Shown: piece by piece, positions 29,779 to 39,850 of the stretch | Position numbering within the stretch: position 1 is the stretch's first letter | Layout: each line of letters begins with the position of its first letter | From: Zea mays | Taxonomy: Eukaryota > Streptophyta > Magnoliopsida > Poales > Poaceae | NCBI RefSeq assembly: GCF_902167145.1 | Contig: NC_050104.1 | Location: 9,508,001-9,572,000 of the forward strand | Length of the DNA: 64,000 bases | Direction of reading: 5' to 3' | The notes under the pieces: generated by a model | The model's database searches: none | Told to the model about the DNA's origin: nothing | What the model saw: only the letters and a program-made list of their open reading frames with translations | Program-made: the position numbers and the translations under genes

Positions 29779-32661
29779 ATGACTTCGCTTGGCCAACCCG
29801 ACCGCTTCCAGACCGAGGCGACGCTCGACGTGGTGCGCCACTTGCTTGGATGGAGTGCGCCGGCGCTCGCCGGGAGGATCCGCGCTGGCGCCGTCCCCCT
29901 CGGTGACCTCGCCGCCGGGGAGTTCGTTTTTTTCACCTCCTACATCTCCTGCGGGTTGGCGCTGCCGATCTCGCCTTTCTTCCTACTGTTGTTGGAGGAG
30001 TTCGGCCTCCAGCTTTAGCACCTCACCCCCACTCCATCCTCTAGGCAGCCATCTTCGCCCACCTGTGCGAGATGTTCGTGGGGGTGGCGCCATGCACCTC
30101 CCTCTTCCGCCATTTCTTTATGCTGGTGAAGTCGTGGAAGGCGAAGGACCACCTCGGTGCCTACTACTTCCAGACAAGGCCGGATTCGGCCGACGCCTAC
30201 ATCCCCTCCCTTGGCGGCGCAAGGTGGGAGAACTGGCGCGACGACTGGGTGATCGCTAGCGCGGAGGCCAACGACTGTCTCGCCCTGCCGAGCGACGGGC
30301 CAAGACTCGACCGGAAGCAGTGGAGGACCAAGCCATCCCTAGCGCTGGAGCTCCAGCTCGTACTGGACAGGATCAAGAGCTTGGCGACGGGCGGCCTGAC
30401 ATCGATCCACATGGTCGGTGACTTCCTGAAGCGTCGGATCGCGCCGCTGCAGCAGAGGGCGCATCTATGTTGCTAGTTCACCGGCTCAAACGACATCGGT
30501 CGGATCCAGCATGGGCCAAGGACCGACCTGTCCTGAGAGGAACTGGAGGTTCTGGTGAAGGGGATTATTGGTGAGTCCTTTGTCCCTGAGTCTCTAATCC
30601 TCCCCGAGGGCATCCCTGCGCTCTGCGATGACGCAGGGTTGAGGTCGGTGAACTTGGCCACGCTGCCGACCCTCGATGAGTGCGGCGTCGCGGTTCGCCA
30701 TACCGGCGGCCGGGACCCCTATCGTGGGATCTGGATCTCTGATGCGCCGGTTGGAGGCCCCCAGATTGCCGGCGTGGCCCCCAGCGCCCCCGCCGGAGCT
30801 TCTCACGCCCCCGCCCCTTGGACAAGGGCAAAGGGGTTGCAAGTAGCTCCTCCGCCCTAGGCGGTGCCAGGATGTCGGAGGAGGAGAGGAGACGTCGGCT
30901 GCACCGCGCCGACGGATCGTTTGTTTCAGACCCCCCCGTTGGGGCCAAGGAGGCCGGCTCCCAGGCCTAGGGCGCACAGAGGCGTGCCAGTCCTCCACAA
31001 CCATAGCCATCGGGTCCCCTGCCACCACAACCACCACCACCATCGGCCTCGCCGCCGCCAACAACACCTGGGGATGATCTCCCCCAAGGGTACCAGCAGC
31101 AGCAATAGCAGCAGCAGCAGAAACAGCGGTCGCCCCGCTTCCAGGGTCGCTGGAAGGTCCAGGGCCCCAAGTGAGTGGAGCCCCTTTCTTTTTGATTAGT
31201 CTATTAAACATGCCAACAGGTCTTAACCCATCCTTTGCTTGTCAAGGCTTCCTCCCCCTCTGCTCCCATGGTCGTGCCTCCACCGCCCCCGGCTGCCGCC
31301 GCCGAGACAGCGCCGTCAGGCCCCCAGGCTCCAGTTGTGGGTCCGACTGCTCCGACGGCTGCCACAGCCTCAACGACGGCGACGCCGTCGAGTACACCGT
31401 CGGCAGCGGCAGAGGAGGCCACAGCTGCGCCCGCCGCCGCTATCGAGGTCGACGTGGGGGGCGCGTCCAGCTCCAACCCACCGCCCACTACGGAGGAGAC
31501 AGAGGTGATTTTTGGGCGGCGGCTCCGGTCCGGCGTTGAGCCAGAAGCAGCGCCATTTCCCCTCCCCGGGTGTTGTCCCGCGCCCACCAGGCCCTCCAAG
31601 AGACTGAGGCGGCAATCCTGCGGGAGTGGGAGGCGCTTGAGGCCAAACTCCAGCACCTCAGCGACTGGCGTACCCAGCTGGAGGAGCGCACCAAGGCAGC
31701 GTCCCGCCAGTTCGCCTTCAAGCGGTCCGAGCGTGAGCGGGACCGCAAGGACTACAGGAAGGACCTCTAGAAGGTGTTTGCCTGGGAGCTGGAGGTGACT
31801 CGGAAGGAGAAGAGGCTGGCCAAGAAGGAGGTGCACTTGGACCAGAGGGAGGAGGTCATCTCGAAGCTCCAGGCGAAGCTGAATGCCCTTAACAAAATCC
31901 TGGAGGAGCAGCGGGCCGATCAGACCGCGGCTGTGGAGAGCCTGCAAAGGCTGCAGCGAGAGCTCGATGGCGAGGCCCGCGACACCGCCCTTGCCGAGGA
32001 GAAGCTCAAGGCGAAAGGTGAATCTTTGGACAGGCGGGATGCGGACCTCGCCGGTCGGGCAGCAGACCTCACTAGGCAGGAGAAGGATCTCGCCTTCAAG
32101 AAGGAAATGCTTGAATCGCGGGAGAAGTCGCTGGTCGAGCATGAGCTCGAGGCGGAAGAGAAGGAGCGGACGCTGGAGGAGCGGGTCCGCCAGTTCGAGG
32201 TGGCGCAGGCGGCACAGGCAGCACCGGGCCCCCAAGCGGTGGAGGCGATGAAGAAGACACTCGAAGATCTCCAGGTGGAGCAGCGCGCCGGGGTCCAGCG
32301 CATCGCCGCATGGGCCGGCGTGGCGAGCACGACACTGGTGCCGCTAGGGGTGAGTCCCATCCCGGTGTCAGAGCTGTTGACGTCCATCTCCGATGCGCTC
32401 CCGGTGCTGGACTCCACCGCCGACCGCCTCCGACGCCTGGACCAGATCCTTGGCGCCCGCCTGAAGGCCGAGGGCAGCAGGCTCTGCCGGGTGGTGATTG
32501 AGTACATCCTGACGTGCTTTCGGAGCCATGACCCGGCCATCTCCTTGGAGCCGGTGATCTCTGGTCCGGTGGCCGACACCGAAGACGCCGCCCGGGAGGG
32601 CATACAAGATACTGTGGAGGTGGTGGCTGAGCGCTTCCAGCGGGATCCTGTCGATGATTAG
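29779..32661 (+). pseudogene. Antisense accessory gene of element D (gypsy-type transposase domain, PF04195-like)
   Basis: Plus-strand gene between pol and the 3' LTR of D, opposite to gag-pol. From ATG 29779 the N-terminal 250 codons match what I know as the 'putative gypsy-type transposon' domain (PF04195): I-S-C-G-L-A-L-P-I-S-P-F-F, L-E-E-F-G-L-Q-L, H-L-T-P, A-I-F-A-H-L-C-E-M-F. A probable intron with GTGAGT at 31169 and CTTGTCAAG at 31239-31247 separates it from an Ala/Pro-rich stretch and a long heptad-like coiled coil (31570-32250, rich in E, K, L, R, Q) with a C-terminal globular part, ending TAG at 32661. Stops at 30016, 30042, 30474, 30534 and 31768 and a frameshift near 30031 disable it. 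The role of such proteins is not established. Confidence 0.75.
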
Positions 32662-33750
32662 TAGCTAGATTTGCAGAAACAGGGCAAGGGTTCCGCTGGG
32701 GTGCGGCATGTAACACTTTCTGGTTTTGTAAGATACTTTTGGGAAGTATTAATCTGACAGTGACAGAACTTATCTGTATGCTATTTGTCTTTGTTGTTTG
32801 TGTCATTACCACCTTCTCCCTGATACTTGGCCCCCCCTGAGATGTAGGCTCGACGTGTCGAGGCTGGATGCCAGTATACTTAAGAAAGAATTGATGACCT
32901 GGCCCCCAGGAGGTAGTCTCGACTGGGACCTAGACCTGCACACAGCCTTGGCTTGGAAGCTTTAGTAGTGCACCCATAGGACCCGCTAGCTGGTAACTTT
33001 TATCCTTTGATTCACACAACAGGACCTGCATGACTGGGAAGCCAATCCACATGTCCGGACCCCCTAGGTTACAGTTCCAAATACTAGGGCACCCGTCGCA
33101 GAGTGGTGGAGCGTGTAGGCTTAGGGTACGAGACCAGGCTAAGCGACTACATAGCTCCGACCAACCCAGGGGGCATGTGTCCATTCTCTAGAACTAGACC
33201 CCAGGTTGCAGGACCTATAGGACTATAGTTCTAGATACTAGGGTACCCGTCACAGAGTGGTGGAGCGTGTAGGCTTAGGGTACAGAACCAAGCTAAACGG
33301 CTACACAGCTCCGGACCACCCCAGGAGACAAGTACCCGTTTTCTAGAACTGGCCCCCAGGCTGCCGGGCCCCTCCTACCGAGGGATCCCAAACTGCAAGC
33401 CTGGCTACTCAATTCAAATGTCATTATACTAGCAAGTGTGGGAACTGTATGGGTGGGTTAGATAAAAATGATGCTCGTAAGTTGAAGCAAAAATAAGACC
33501 TTCACAAAAACAAATCCGGGGGCGAATTTTTTCTTTATAACTTGATATTCATGAGTGTAGGCCAACAGACCGGGTTTGTGAGGGTGAACCTCACTGGGCT
33601 GGCGTACATATATGTGCAACTTAGTTACAAAGGAAGAAAACTGAATCCTCGGGCTTGTTTCTATGGGAAAAACTTACGGAGATGCTCTATATTCCAGGGA
33701 TTGGGAAGTGGCTCTCCTTCAGTTGTAGCAAGGCGGACACACCCGGGTCG
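32662..33750 (-). other. Noncoding stretch of element D between pol and antisense gene
   Basis: It holds the 3' flank of the antisense gene, recurrent GGCCCCCAGG-like motifs and the two-copy repeat listed separately. No supported frame. Confidence 0.5.
33081..33360. repeat. 154-bp tandem repeat, 2 copies (element D)
   Basis: Copies at 33081-33205 and 33235-33360 share ATACTAGGG, CAGAGTGGTGGAGCGTGTAG and TCTAGAACT; about 85% similar by eye. Confidence 0.8.
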
Positions 33751-35124
33751 TCATATTTCCGTCACCTTGAAGGGTCCTTCCCAGCTGGGGGAGAGTTTGT
33801 GGAGCCCTTCTCGGTTCAGTACTCGCCTTAGGACCAGGTCCCCGACCCAGAGCTTCCTACTATGCACGAACCGTTGGTGGTAGCGCCTGAGCGCTTGGTT
33901 GTACCGTGCATTTCGGATCGCCACTTGCCATCTACGCTCGTCGATGAAGTCCACGTCCTCACGTCGTAGCTGTTGCTGCATAGACTCATCGAACGCCTGG
34001 ACCCGTGGAGAGCCCATAATGATTTCCGAGGGAAGGCAGGCTTTGGCCCCATAGACCAGGAAGAACGGGGTCTCCCTGGTAGCTCGGCTGGGTGTGGTCC
34101 GGTTCCCCCATAGCACGGACAGAAGCTCGTTGACCCAATTTGCACCATGCTTTTTCAAGCAGTCGTAGGTGCGTGTCTTGAGTCCCCTGAGGATCTCTGC
34201 GTTTGCCCTCTCCACTTGGCCGTTGCTCCTTAGATGAGCCACGGACGCAAAGCAGAGCTGGGTGCCGATGTCCTCGCAATACTCCTGGAAGATCCGACTT
34301 GTAAACTAGGTCGTGTTGTCCGTAATGATACGACTTGGGACCCCAAATCTACAGACAATTGAGTTGAGGAAAGTGACAGCAACACCCTAGGTGATATTGA
34401 CCATAGGGGTGGCCTTTGGCCACTTTGTGAACTTGTCGATGGCGATGAAGAGGAACCGGTACTCGCCGACGGCCCTGGGGCATGGTCCCAGGATATCCAC
34501 CCCCCATACGGCGAATGGCCAGGAAGGTGGAATCATCTGCAGAGCCTGAGCTGGTGTGTGTATCTGCTTTGCGTGGAACTGGCATGCCTTGCAGGACTTT
34601 ACCATCTCAACTGCATCCTGGAGAGCGATTGGCCAGTAAAAGCCATGCCGGAAGGCCTTACCGACCAGTGTGCGGGATGCTGAATGACTTCCGCACTCTC
34701 CTCCATGGATCTCCGTGAGCAACTAACAGCCCTCCTCCTGGGTAATGCACCGCATGAGAATGTCGTTGGCACCAAGGCGGTAGAGATCCCCTTCCACCAC
34801 CGCGTAGCGTTTAGCCAACCGCACTATGCGCTCTGCGGACACATGGTCTTCAGGAAGGATATTTTCCTTCAGGTAGTCCCGGATCTCGGAGATCCATGCA
34901 TCGAGACCACTCTGAGATATTGGCTGCGGCGCTAAGGGACTGGCAGGATCTCCCATAGCACACACAGTCTTCGGTGGGTTCTGAAGATGGGATGCCACCG
35001 GGACCGCTAGCTTCGAGGTGCTAGTCTCGCCCCCTTTGCCTAGTTTGGCCGGCTGGGCGGTGGGTTTCAGCAGCCATCTTTCGAAGACGCCCTCGGGCAC
35101 GGGTGCCCAAGTTGATGCCCTCAC
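33751..35124 (-). pseudogene. Integrase of element D
   Basis: In minus order: linker (35124-34723), zinc finger with C-K-A-C near 34610 and catalytic core start W-G-V-D-I-L-G-P (34722-34387), a gap with stops (34386-34243), then the core end and C-terminal region (34242-33751) with W-V-N-E-L-L-S-V-L-W, F-L-V-Y-G-A-K-A and L-S-P-S-W-E-G-P-F-K-V. The order and motifs are those of Ty3/gypsy integrases, which insert the cDNA. At least three stops break it. Confidence 0.85.
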
Positions 35125-35606
35125 GGAGAGGTCATCTGCTGTCGAGTTGTCAGCACGAGGAACATGTTGCAGTTACAGGGCGGTGAAGTCCTTTTCCAGC
35201 CTCCTCACGTGAAGTAGGTAAGTTGCGAGCCTGGGCTCGTTGCAGCTACACTCCTCGTGGACTTGCTTGATGATCAGTTGGGAGTCCCCCTTCACTAGGA
35301 GCTGGCGGATCCCTAGGGATAGGGCCTTGACAAACCGAAGATCAGTGCTTCATACTCCGCCATGTTGTTGGTGGCCTTGAACTCAAGGTGCACCATGTAC
35401 TTCACTTGATCTCCGCTTGGGTCGATGAGGACCACTCTAGCTCCGCTAACTTGCTGACGGGTGGATCCGTCGAAGAAGAGCGTCCAGTGGGGCTCGGTGA
35501 AGACCGGACCGCTAGGCGCCGTAGGTGTGGGGTCCGGATCCAGGAGCGCTTGGGGGAGGCGTCCACTCCACGATGAAGTCAGCCAGGACCTGGCTCTTGA
35601 TGGCAT
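35125..35606 (-). pseudogene. RNase H of element D
   Basis: The piece 35606-35313 has W-T-L-F-F-D-G-S-T-R and N-N-M-A-E-Y-E-A-L, the first Asp and the Glu of an RNase H fold. The rest (35312-35125) follows after a frameshift with D-S-Q-L-I-I. It would remove the RNA strand after reverse transcription. Confidence 0.8.
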
Positions 35607-35613
35607 GGCGAGG

Positions 35614-36705
35614 CTAGAAGTCCAGCTGGAACACAGCGAGCTCCACAGCCCACTTGGCGATGTTCCATGTGGCGTTAGAGTTGTGGAGTATGGCCCTTAA
35701 CAGGAAGGAGGTCACCACCACAACCCTGTGTGCCTGGAAATAGTGGCGCAACTTCCTGGACGCAACAAGCACGACATAGAGGAGTTTGTGCGTCTCAAGG
35801 TACCTGGTCTTTGCCTCGTGGAGGACCTCGCTGACGTAGTAGACCGGCTTCTGAACGGTCTGGACCCCTGTAGCCGGTCCCGAGCCCTCATGTTCTTGGT
35901 CTTCTTGTGTCGTCCTCTCGACGACTAGCACCATGCTCACTGCTTCCGCAGCCGCCGCGATGTATAAATATAACAGCTCCCCAGGCTCTGGGGCTATCAG
36001 TATTGGTAGGGACACCATGTGCTGCTTCAACTCTTGGAAGGCTTGTTCTGCCTCTTTGGTCCAAGAGAATGGACCAGACTTCCGCAACAGCTTGAAGAAG
36101 GGCAGCGCCCTCTCAGCTAGCCTCGAAATGAAGCGGCTAAGGGCGGCTAATGACCCTGCAAGCTTCTGGACATCTTTGATACGGGCCAGAGGCCTCATTG
36201 CCTCAATCACCTTGATCTTCTCCGAGTTTGCTTCAATGCCCTGGTACGAAACCAGGAACCCCAACAATTTCCCTGCAGAGACACCAAAGACACACTTGTC
36301 CGGGTTCAGCTTTGTGCAGGTTGCCCGCAGCCTGTCAAAAACTAGGGTCATGTCTTCCACTAGGGTCGACCCTTTCTTGGTCTTGACTACGATGTCATCG
36401 ACGTATACTTCCACCTTGTCCCTAATCAGGTCCCCGAAAGTCTTACTCATCGCCCGCACAAATGTTGGCAAGGCGTTCTTCAGACCGTAAGGCATTACAA
36501 TGTAGCAGTAAAGCCCATCCACTGTTACAAAAGTGGTATGCTTCCTATCTTCCCTAGACATCTGGATTTGATGGAAACCAGAATAAGCATCTAAGAAAGA
36601 CAAAAGGTTGCACCCGGAGGTAGAATCCACGATTTGATCTATTCGCGGGAGTGGATACGGGTCCTTGGGACAAGCCTTATTAAGGCTGGTGTAGTCGATG
36701 CACAT
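35614..36705 (-). CDS. Reverse transcriptase main part of element D
   Basis: Open for 363 codons, ending TAG at 35614. It starts inside the RT domain: C-I-D-Y-T-S-L-N-K-A-C-P-K-D, then F-L-D-A-Y-S-G-F-H-Q, M-P-Y-G-L-K-N-A, and the intact catalytic Y-V-D-D-I-V (about 36411-36391). The thumb, connection (P-E-P-G-E-L-L-Y-L-Y) and first part of RNase H follow. The first Met is internal; the N-terminal part of RT lies at 38594-38818, on the other side of the Cassandra array, which split this domain. The downstream RNase H segment continues after the stop in another frame. Confidence 0.85.
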   Translation of the reverse strand: MCIDYTSLNKACPKDPYPLPRIDQIVDSTSGCNLLSFLDAYSGFHQIQMSREDRKHTTFVTVDGLYCYIVMPYGLKNALPTFVRAMSKTFGDLIRDKVEVYVDDIVVKTKKGSTLVEDMTLVFDRLRATCTKLNPDKCVFGVSAGKLLGFLVSYQGIEANSEKIKVIEAMRPLARIKDVQKLAGSLAALSRFISRLAERALPFFKLLRKSGPFSWTKEAEQAFQELKQHMVSLPILIAPEPGELLYLYIAAAAEAVSMVLVVERTTQEDQEHEGSGPATGVQTVQKPVYYVSEVLHEAKTRYLETHKLLYVVLVASRKLRHYFQAHRVVVVTSFLLRAILHNSNATWNIAKWAVELAVFQLDF

Positions 36706-36764
36706 CCAAAGCTTCCGATTCGCCTTGGGGACAATGACTGGGTTGGCCAGTCACACTGGGTGAT

Positions 36765-37067
36765 TGTAACACCCCGTCCAATCCCTAGACCGACGGTACT
36801 TACTCCTGGCAGCTCTCTAGGATCATATATTGTCCCCACAGACCAACACGAGTCTTTTGTGCGCACTTTGTCCTCACTCATGCGCACCTGGGAAAACTTC
36901 CCGGTCGGTCACCCATCCCAAATTGCTCCAAGCCAAGCACGCTTAACTTGGAGGTTCTTTCGAGATAGACTTCCGAAAAAGAAGATGCACCTTGTTGATA
37001 TGATTACTATATTAATTCTATTAAGCCTTGGGCCAGGACATCCCATCCCAGGGGCCAGGATATCACA
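36765..37067 (-). repeat. Cassandra LTR a (3'-most)
   Basis: 303 bp. Type 1: TTGATATGATTACTATATT and CCTAGACCGACGG. 5S-like part at about 36894-36957. Confidence 0.9.
36894..36957 (-). ncRNA. 5S rRNA-like segment in Cassandra LTR a
   Basis: On the minus strand AAGTTAAGCGTGCTTGG (5S box A) is followed by GATGGGTGACC and CGGGAAGTT (IE and box C). These are the internal pol III promoter elements of plant 5S rRNA genes. Only the 3' half of 5S is similar, so it is not a working 5S gene. Confidence 0.85.
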
Positions 37068-37271
37068 ATCCACCCCCCTTAGAAGACCGACGTCCTTGTC
37101 GGTCAACCCCAATCCAGGAACCTCCCCTCTTAGCCACGTCTATGTGTCTAGTGTCGTCATATGCCATGTGCCATGTGACCACTCCGGGCCCACATGCGCC
37201 ATGCGCCATATATCCGAACCCCCTAGCCCACACACGCCCGTGAAACCTCGAGGGTCGGCTCTGATACCATT

Positions 37272-37574
37272 TGTAACACCCCGTCCAATACCTGGACCGA
37301 TGGTACTTACTCTTGGCAGCTCTCTAGGATCATATATCGTCCCCACAGACCAACACGAGTCTTTTGTGCGCACTTTGTCCTCACTCATGCGCACCCGAGA
37401 AAACTTCCCGGTCGGTCACCCATCCCAAATTGCTCCAAGCCAAGCACACTTAACTTAGAGGTTCTTTCGAGATAGGCTTCCGAAAAAGAAGATGCACCTT
37501 GTTGGTATGATTACTCTATTAATTCTATTAAGCCTTGGGCCAGGACATCCCATCTCAGGGGCCAGGATATCACA
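37272..37574 (-). repeat. Cassandra LTR b
   Basis: 303 bp. Type 2: TTGGTATGATTACTCTATT and CCTGGACCGATGG. PBS at 37257-37269 belongs to the internal segment read from this LTR. Confidence 0.9.
37402..37464 (-). ncRNA. 5S rRNA-like segment in Cassandra LTR b
   Basis: As in LTR a, but box A reads AAGTTAAGTGTGCTTGG, one change in the promoter core. Confidence 0.8.
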
Positions 37575-37776
37575 ATCCACCCCCCTTAGAAGACCGACGT
37601 CCTCGTCGGTCAACCCCAATCCAAGAACCGCCCCTCTTGGCCACGTCTGTATGTCTAGTGTCGTCATATGCCATGCCATGTGACCACTCCAGGCCCACAT
37701 GCGCCATGCGCCATATACCCGAACCCCCTAGCCCACACACGCCCGTGAAACCGCGAGGGTCGGCTCTGATACCACT

Positions 37777-38079
37777 TGTAACACCCCGTCCAATCCCTGG
37801 ACCGGCGGTACTTACTCCTGGCAGCTCTTTAGGATCATATATTGTCCCCACAGACCAACACGAGTCTTTTGTGCACACTTTGTCCTCACTCATGCGCACC
37901 CGAGAAAACTTCCCGGTCGGTCACCCATCCCAAATTGCTCCAAGCCAAGCACGCTTAACTTGGAGGTTCTTTCAAGATAGGCTTCCGAAAAAGAAGATGC
38001 ACCTTGTTGATATGATTACTATATTAATTCTATTAAGCCTTGGGCCAGGACATCCCATCCCAGGGGCCAGGATATCACA
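37777..38079 (-). repeat. Cassandra LTR c
   Basis: 303 bp. Type 1, closest to LTR a (shares CTCCTGGCAG and TTGATATGATTACTATATT). Confidence 0.9.
37907..37969 (-). ncRNA. 5S rRNA-like segment in Cassandra LTR c
   Basis: Box A, IE and box C present as in LTR a. Confidence 0.85.
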
Positions 38080-38290
38080 ATCCACCCCCCTTAGAAGACC
38101 GACGTCCTTGTCGGTCAACCCCAATCCAGGAACCTCCCCTCTTAGCCACGTCTATGTGTCTAGTGTCGTCATATGCCATATGCCATGTGACCACTCCGGG
38201 CCCACATGCGCCATGCGCCATGCGCCATATATCCGAACCCCCTAGCCCACACACGCCCGTGAAACCTCGAGGGTCGGCTCTGATACCATT

Positions 38291-38593
38291 TGTAACACCC
38301 CGTCCAATACCTGGACCGATGGTACTTACTCTTGGCAGCTCTCTAGGATCATATATCGTCCCCACAGACCAACACGAGTCTTTTGTGCGCACTTTGTCCT
38401 CACTCATGCGCACCCGAGAAAACTTCCCGGTCGGTCACCCATCCCAAATTGCTCCAAGCCAAGCACGCTTAACTTAGAGGTTCTTTCGAGATAGGCTTCC
38501 GAAAAAGAAGATGCACCTTGTTGGTATGATTACTCTATTAATTCTATTAAGCCTTGGGCCAGGACATCCCATCCCAGGGGCCAGGATATCACA
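38291..38593 (-). repeat. Cassandra LTR d (5'-most)
   Basis: 303 bp. Type 2, closest to LTR b (shares CTCTTGGCAG and TTGGTATGATTACTCTATT). Confidence 0.9.
38421..38483 (-). ncRNA. 5S rRNA-like segment in Cassandra LTR d
   Basis: Box A reads AAGTTAAGCGTGCTTGG; IE and box C present. Confidence 0.85.
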
Positions 38594-38818
38594 ATGAACC
38601 TGTTCGATGAAGTCGGCGTCTAGCAGCTTCCGGACCTCCTTTCGGATGAAGTCCTACCGCTCGACGGACTGTCTACGAGGCTTCTGACTCACCGACCTGG
38701 CGTCAGGGTTGATCTTCAGATGGTGCTCGATCAACTCCCTAGGGATCCCAGGCATCTGTGACGGCTCCCATGCAAACACGTCGGCATTTGCCTGGAGGAA
38801 GGCGACGAGCGTGAGTTC
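38594..38818 (-). pseudogene. RT N-terminal region of element D
   Basis: The frame contains F-L-Q-A-N-A-D-V-F-A-W, M-P-G-I-P-R-E-L-I-E-H and L-L-D-A-D-F-I-E-Q-V-H, the usual region in front of RT motif 1 in gypsy elements. It has at least two stops. The Cassandra array begins directly after E-Q-V-H; the reading continues at 36764. Confidence 0.8.
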
Positions 38819-39850
38819 CTATTTCTCCTCCAGACCACCCGCAATGCGAGTGGTCTGGGAGGAACCCGCGCAGAGCTGGACGGCCTTGACAGGGACGTTG
38901 TCTGCTCCGGATGGTTGCACTTTCGGCACCTTGGTAGGCGCCTTGGTCCCAGAGGTCGAGGGGTTCTTCCCTCCATCATCCGGGTGAGCAGCCTCTGCCG
39001 CCAGGGCGTGCAGCTTCTCCACAGCTGCAAGCGCAGCGGCGCGGTCGCCTCTCACAGTGAGGACCCCAGTTGGGGACGACATCTTGAGGACCAAATACCC
39101 GTAATGGGAAATGGCCATGAACCGGTATAGGGCCGGTCTGCCGATGATGGCGTTGAAGGGGAGGTTAAGCTCCACGACGTCGAACAGGACGTTCTCCTCG
39201 GTCCCGAATGTTACCGGGAGTGCGATGCTCCCAAGGGGATACATCGGTTGTGGGCCCACTCCAGAGAATGGGCGAGAGGGTCCCAGCCGGGACCCTGGGA
39301 TCTGCAGCTGCTTGAATGCAGCATGGCTGATAACGTTGATGTCGGCCCCTCCGTCAATCAGAACATGGTGCAGCCGCATGTCGGCGATGACAAGAGCGAT
39401 GATGAGCGGTAGTACACTGGCCCCTGCCATGTTGTCGGGGCAGTCGGATGCCTCGAAGGAGATGGTGGTGCTCCTCCACCACTGATGTGGAGCACCTTTC
39501 GGGACCCCCGGGACTGCCGAAAGGACCTCTCGGCGCAGGGACTTGACGTTCCTGCGGGAGGTGAGCTCCCAGCTCCCACCGTACACGATGTACAACTTCT
39601 TGCGGCGGTAGTTGTCGTCACCGGAGTCAGAGTCCCCAGTGAAGACATCCTTCAGGTCCCCCTCGGGTGATTGATACCTGAGGTCCCGTTCTCCCGCGGC
39701 CACCTCACGTTCGTCGGCCCTCTCCTTGCCAGGCCGGCGGCGAGGTGGGGAGCCGTCCTTGGAAGACTGCTCGTGCCGCTCGCTGACGCGCTTCGCGAGC
39801 TTGATGATCTCGTGGCACTCGCTGGCACTATGGCGACTGTTGGGGTGCAC
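38819..39850 (-). CDS. Gag end and aspartic protease of element D
   Basis: Open for 343 codons. The N-terminal part (C-x3-H-type residues around H-S-A-S-E-C-H near 39830) is the end of gag. The protease active site reads V-L-I-D-G-G-A-D-I-N-V-I near 39355, D-G-G rather than D-S/T-G, followed by I-I-G-R-P-A. The first Met is internal: the frame upstream is gag with a stop near 39875. Confidence 0.8.
   Translation of the reverse strand: MHPNSRHSASECHEIIKLAKRVSERHEQSSKDGSPPRRRPGKERADEREVAAGERDLRYQSPEGDLKDVFTGDSDSGDDNYRRKKLYIVYGGSWELTSRRNVKSLRREVLSAVPGVPKGAPHQWWRSTTISFEASDCPDNMAGASVLPLIIALVIADMRLHHVLIDGGADINVISHAAFKQLQIPGSRLGPSRPFSGVGPQPMYPLGSIALPVTFGTEENVLFDVVELNLPFNAIIGRPALYRFMAISHYGYLVLKMSSPTGVLTVRGDRAAALAAVEKLHALAAEAAHPDDGGKNPSTSGTKAPTKVPKVQPSGADNVPVKAVQLCAGSSQTTRIAGGLEEK

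Larger units (their letters stand above)
36765..38593 (-). mobile_element. Tandem array of Cassandra-type TRIMs (4 LTRs, 3 internal domains)
   Basis: Four 303-bp repeats (36765-37067, 37272-37574, 37777-38079, 38291-38593) alternate with three internal segments of about 202-211 bp. On the minus strand each LTR runs TGTGATATCC to GTGTTACA; two bases later comes TGGTATCAGAGCC (iMet PBS), and each internal segment ends in a purine tract (AAGGGGGGTGG) before the next LTR. Each LTR carries a 5S rRNA-like stretch, the hallmark of Cassandra. No coding capacity: TRIMs depend on proteins from other elements. The array lies inside the RT of element D; host sequence resumes on both sides with only AT shared at the junctions, not a clear 5-bp duplication. 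Confidence 0.9.

Noticed and set aside
31204..32812. Long minus-strand frames opposite the coiled-coil region
   Set aside because: Shadows of the GC-rich plus-strand coding sequence of the antisense gene; Ser/Arg/Pro-rich with no motifs.
36634..38477. Repeated plus-strand frames (84-274 codons) in the Cassandra array
   Set aside because: They come from the repeated noncoding LTR and internal DNA; Cassandra has no protein-coding capacity.
36894..38483. Functional 5S rRNA genes
   Set aside because: Only the internal promoter region and nearby bases match 5S; the 5' half of 5S rRNA is absent.
36765..38593. CRISPR-like or satellite array
   Set aside because: Repeat units contain PBS, PPT and 5S-like promoter parts in LTR order; they are TRIMs, and the genome is eukaryotic.
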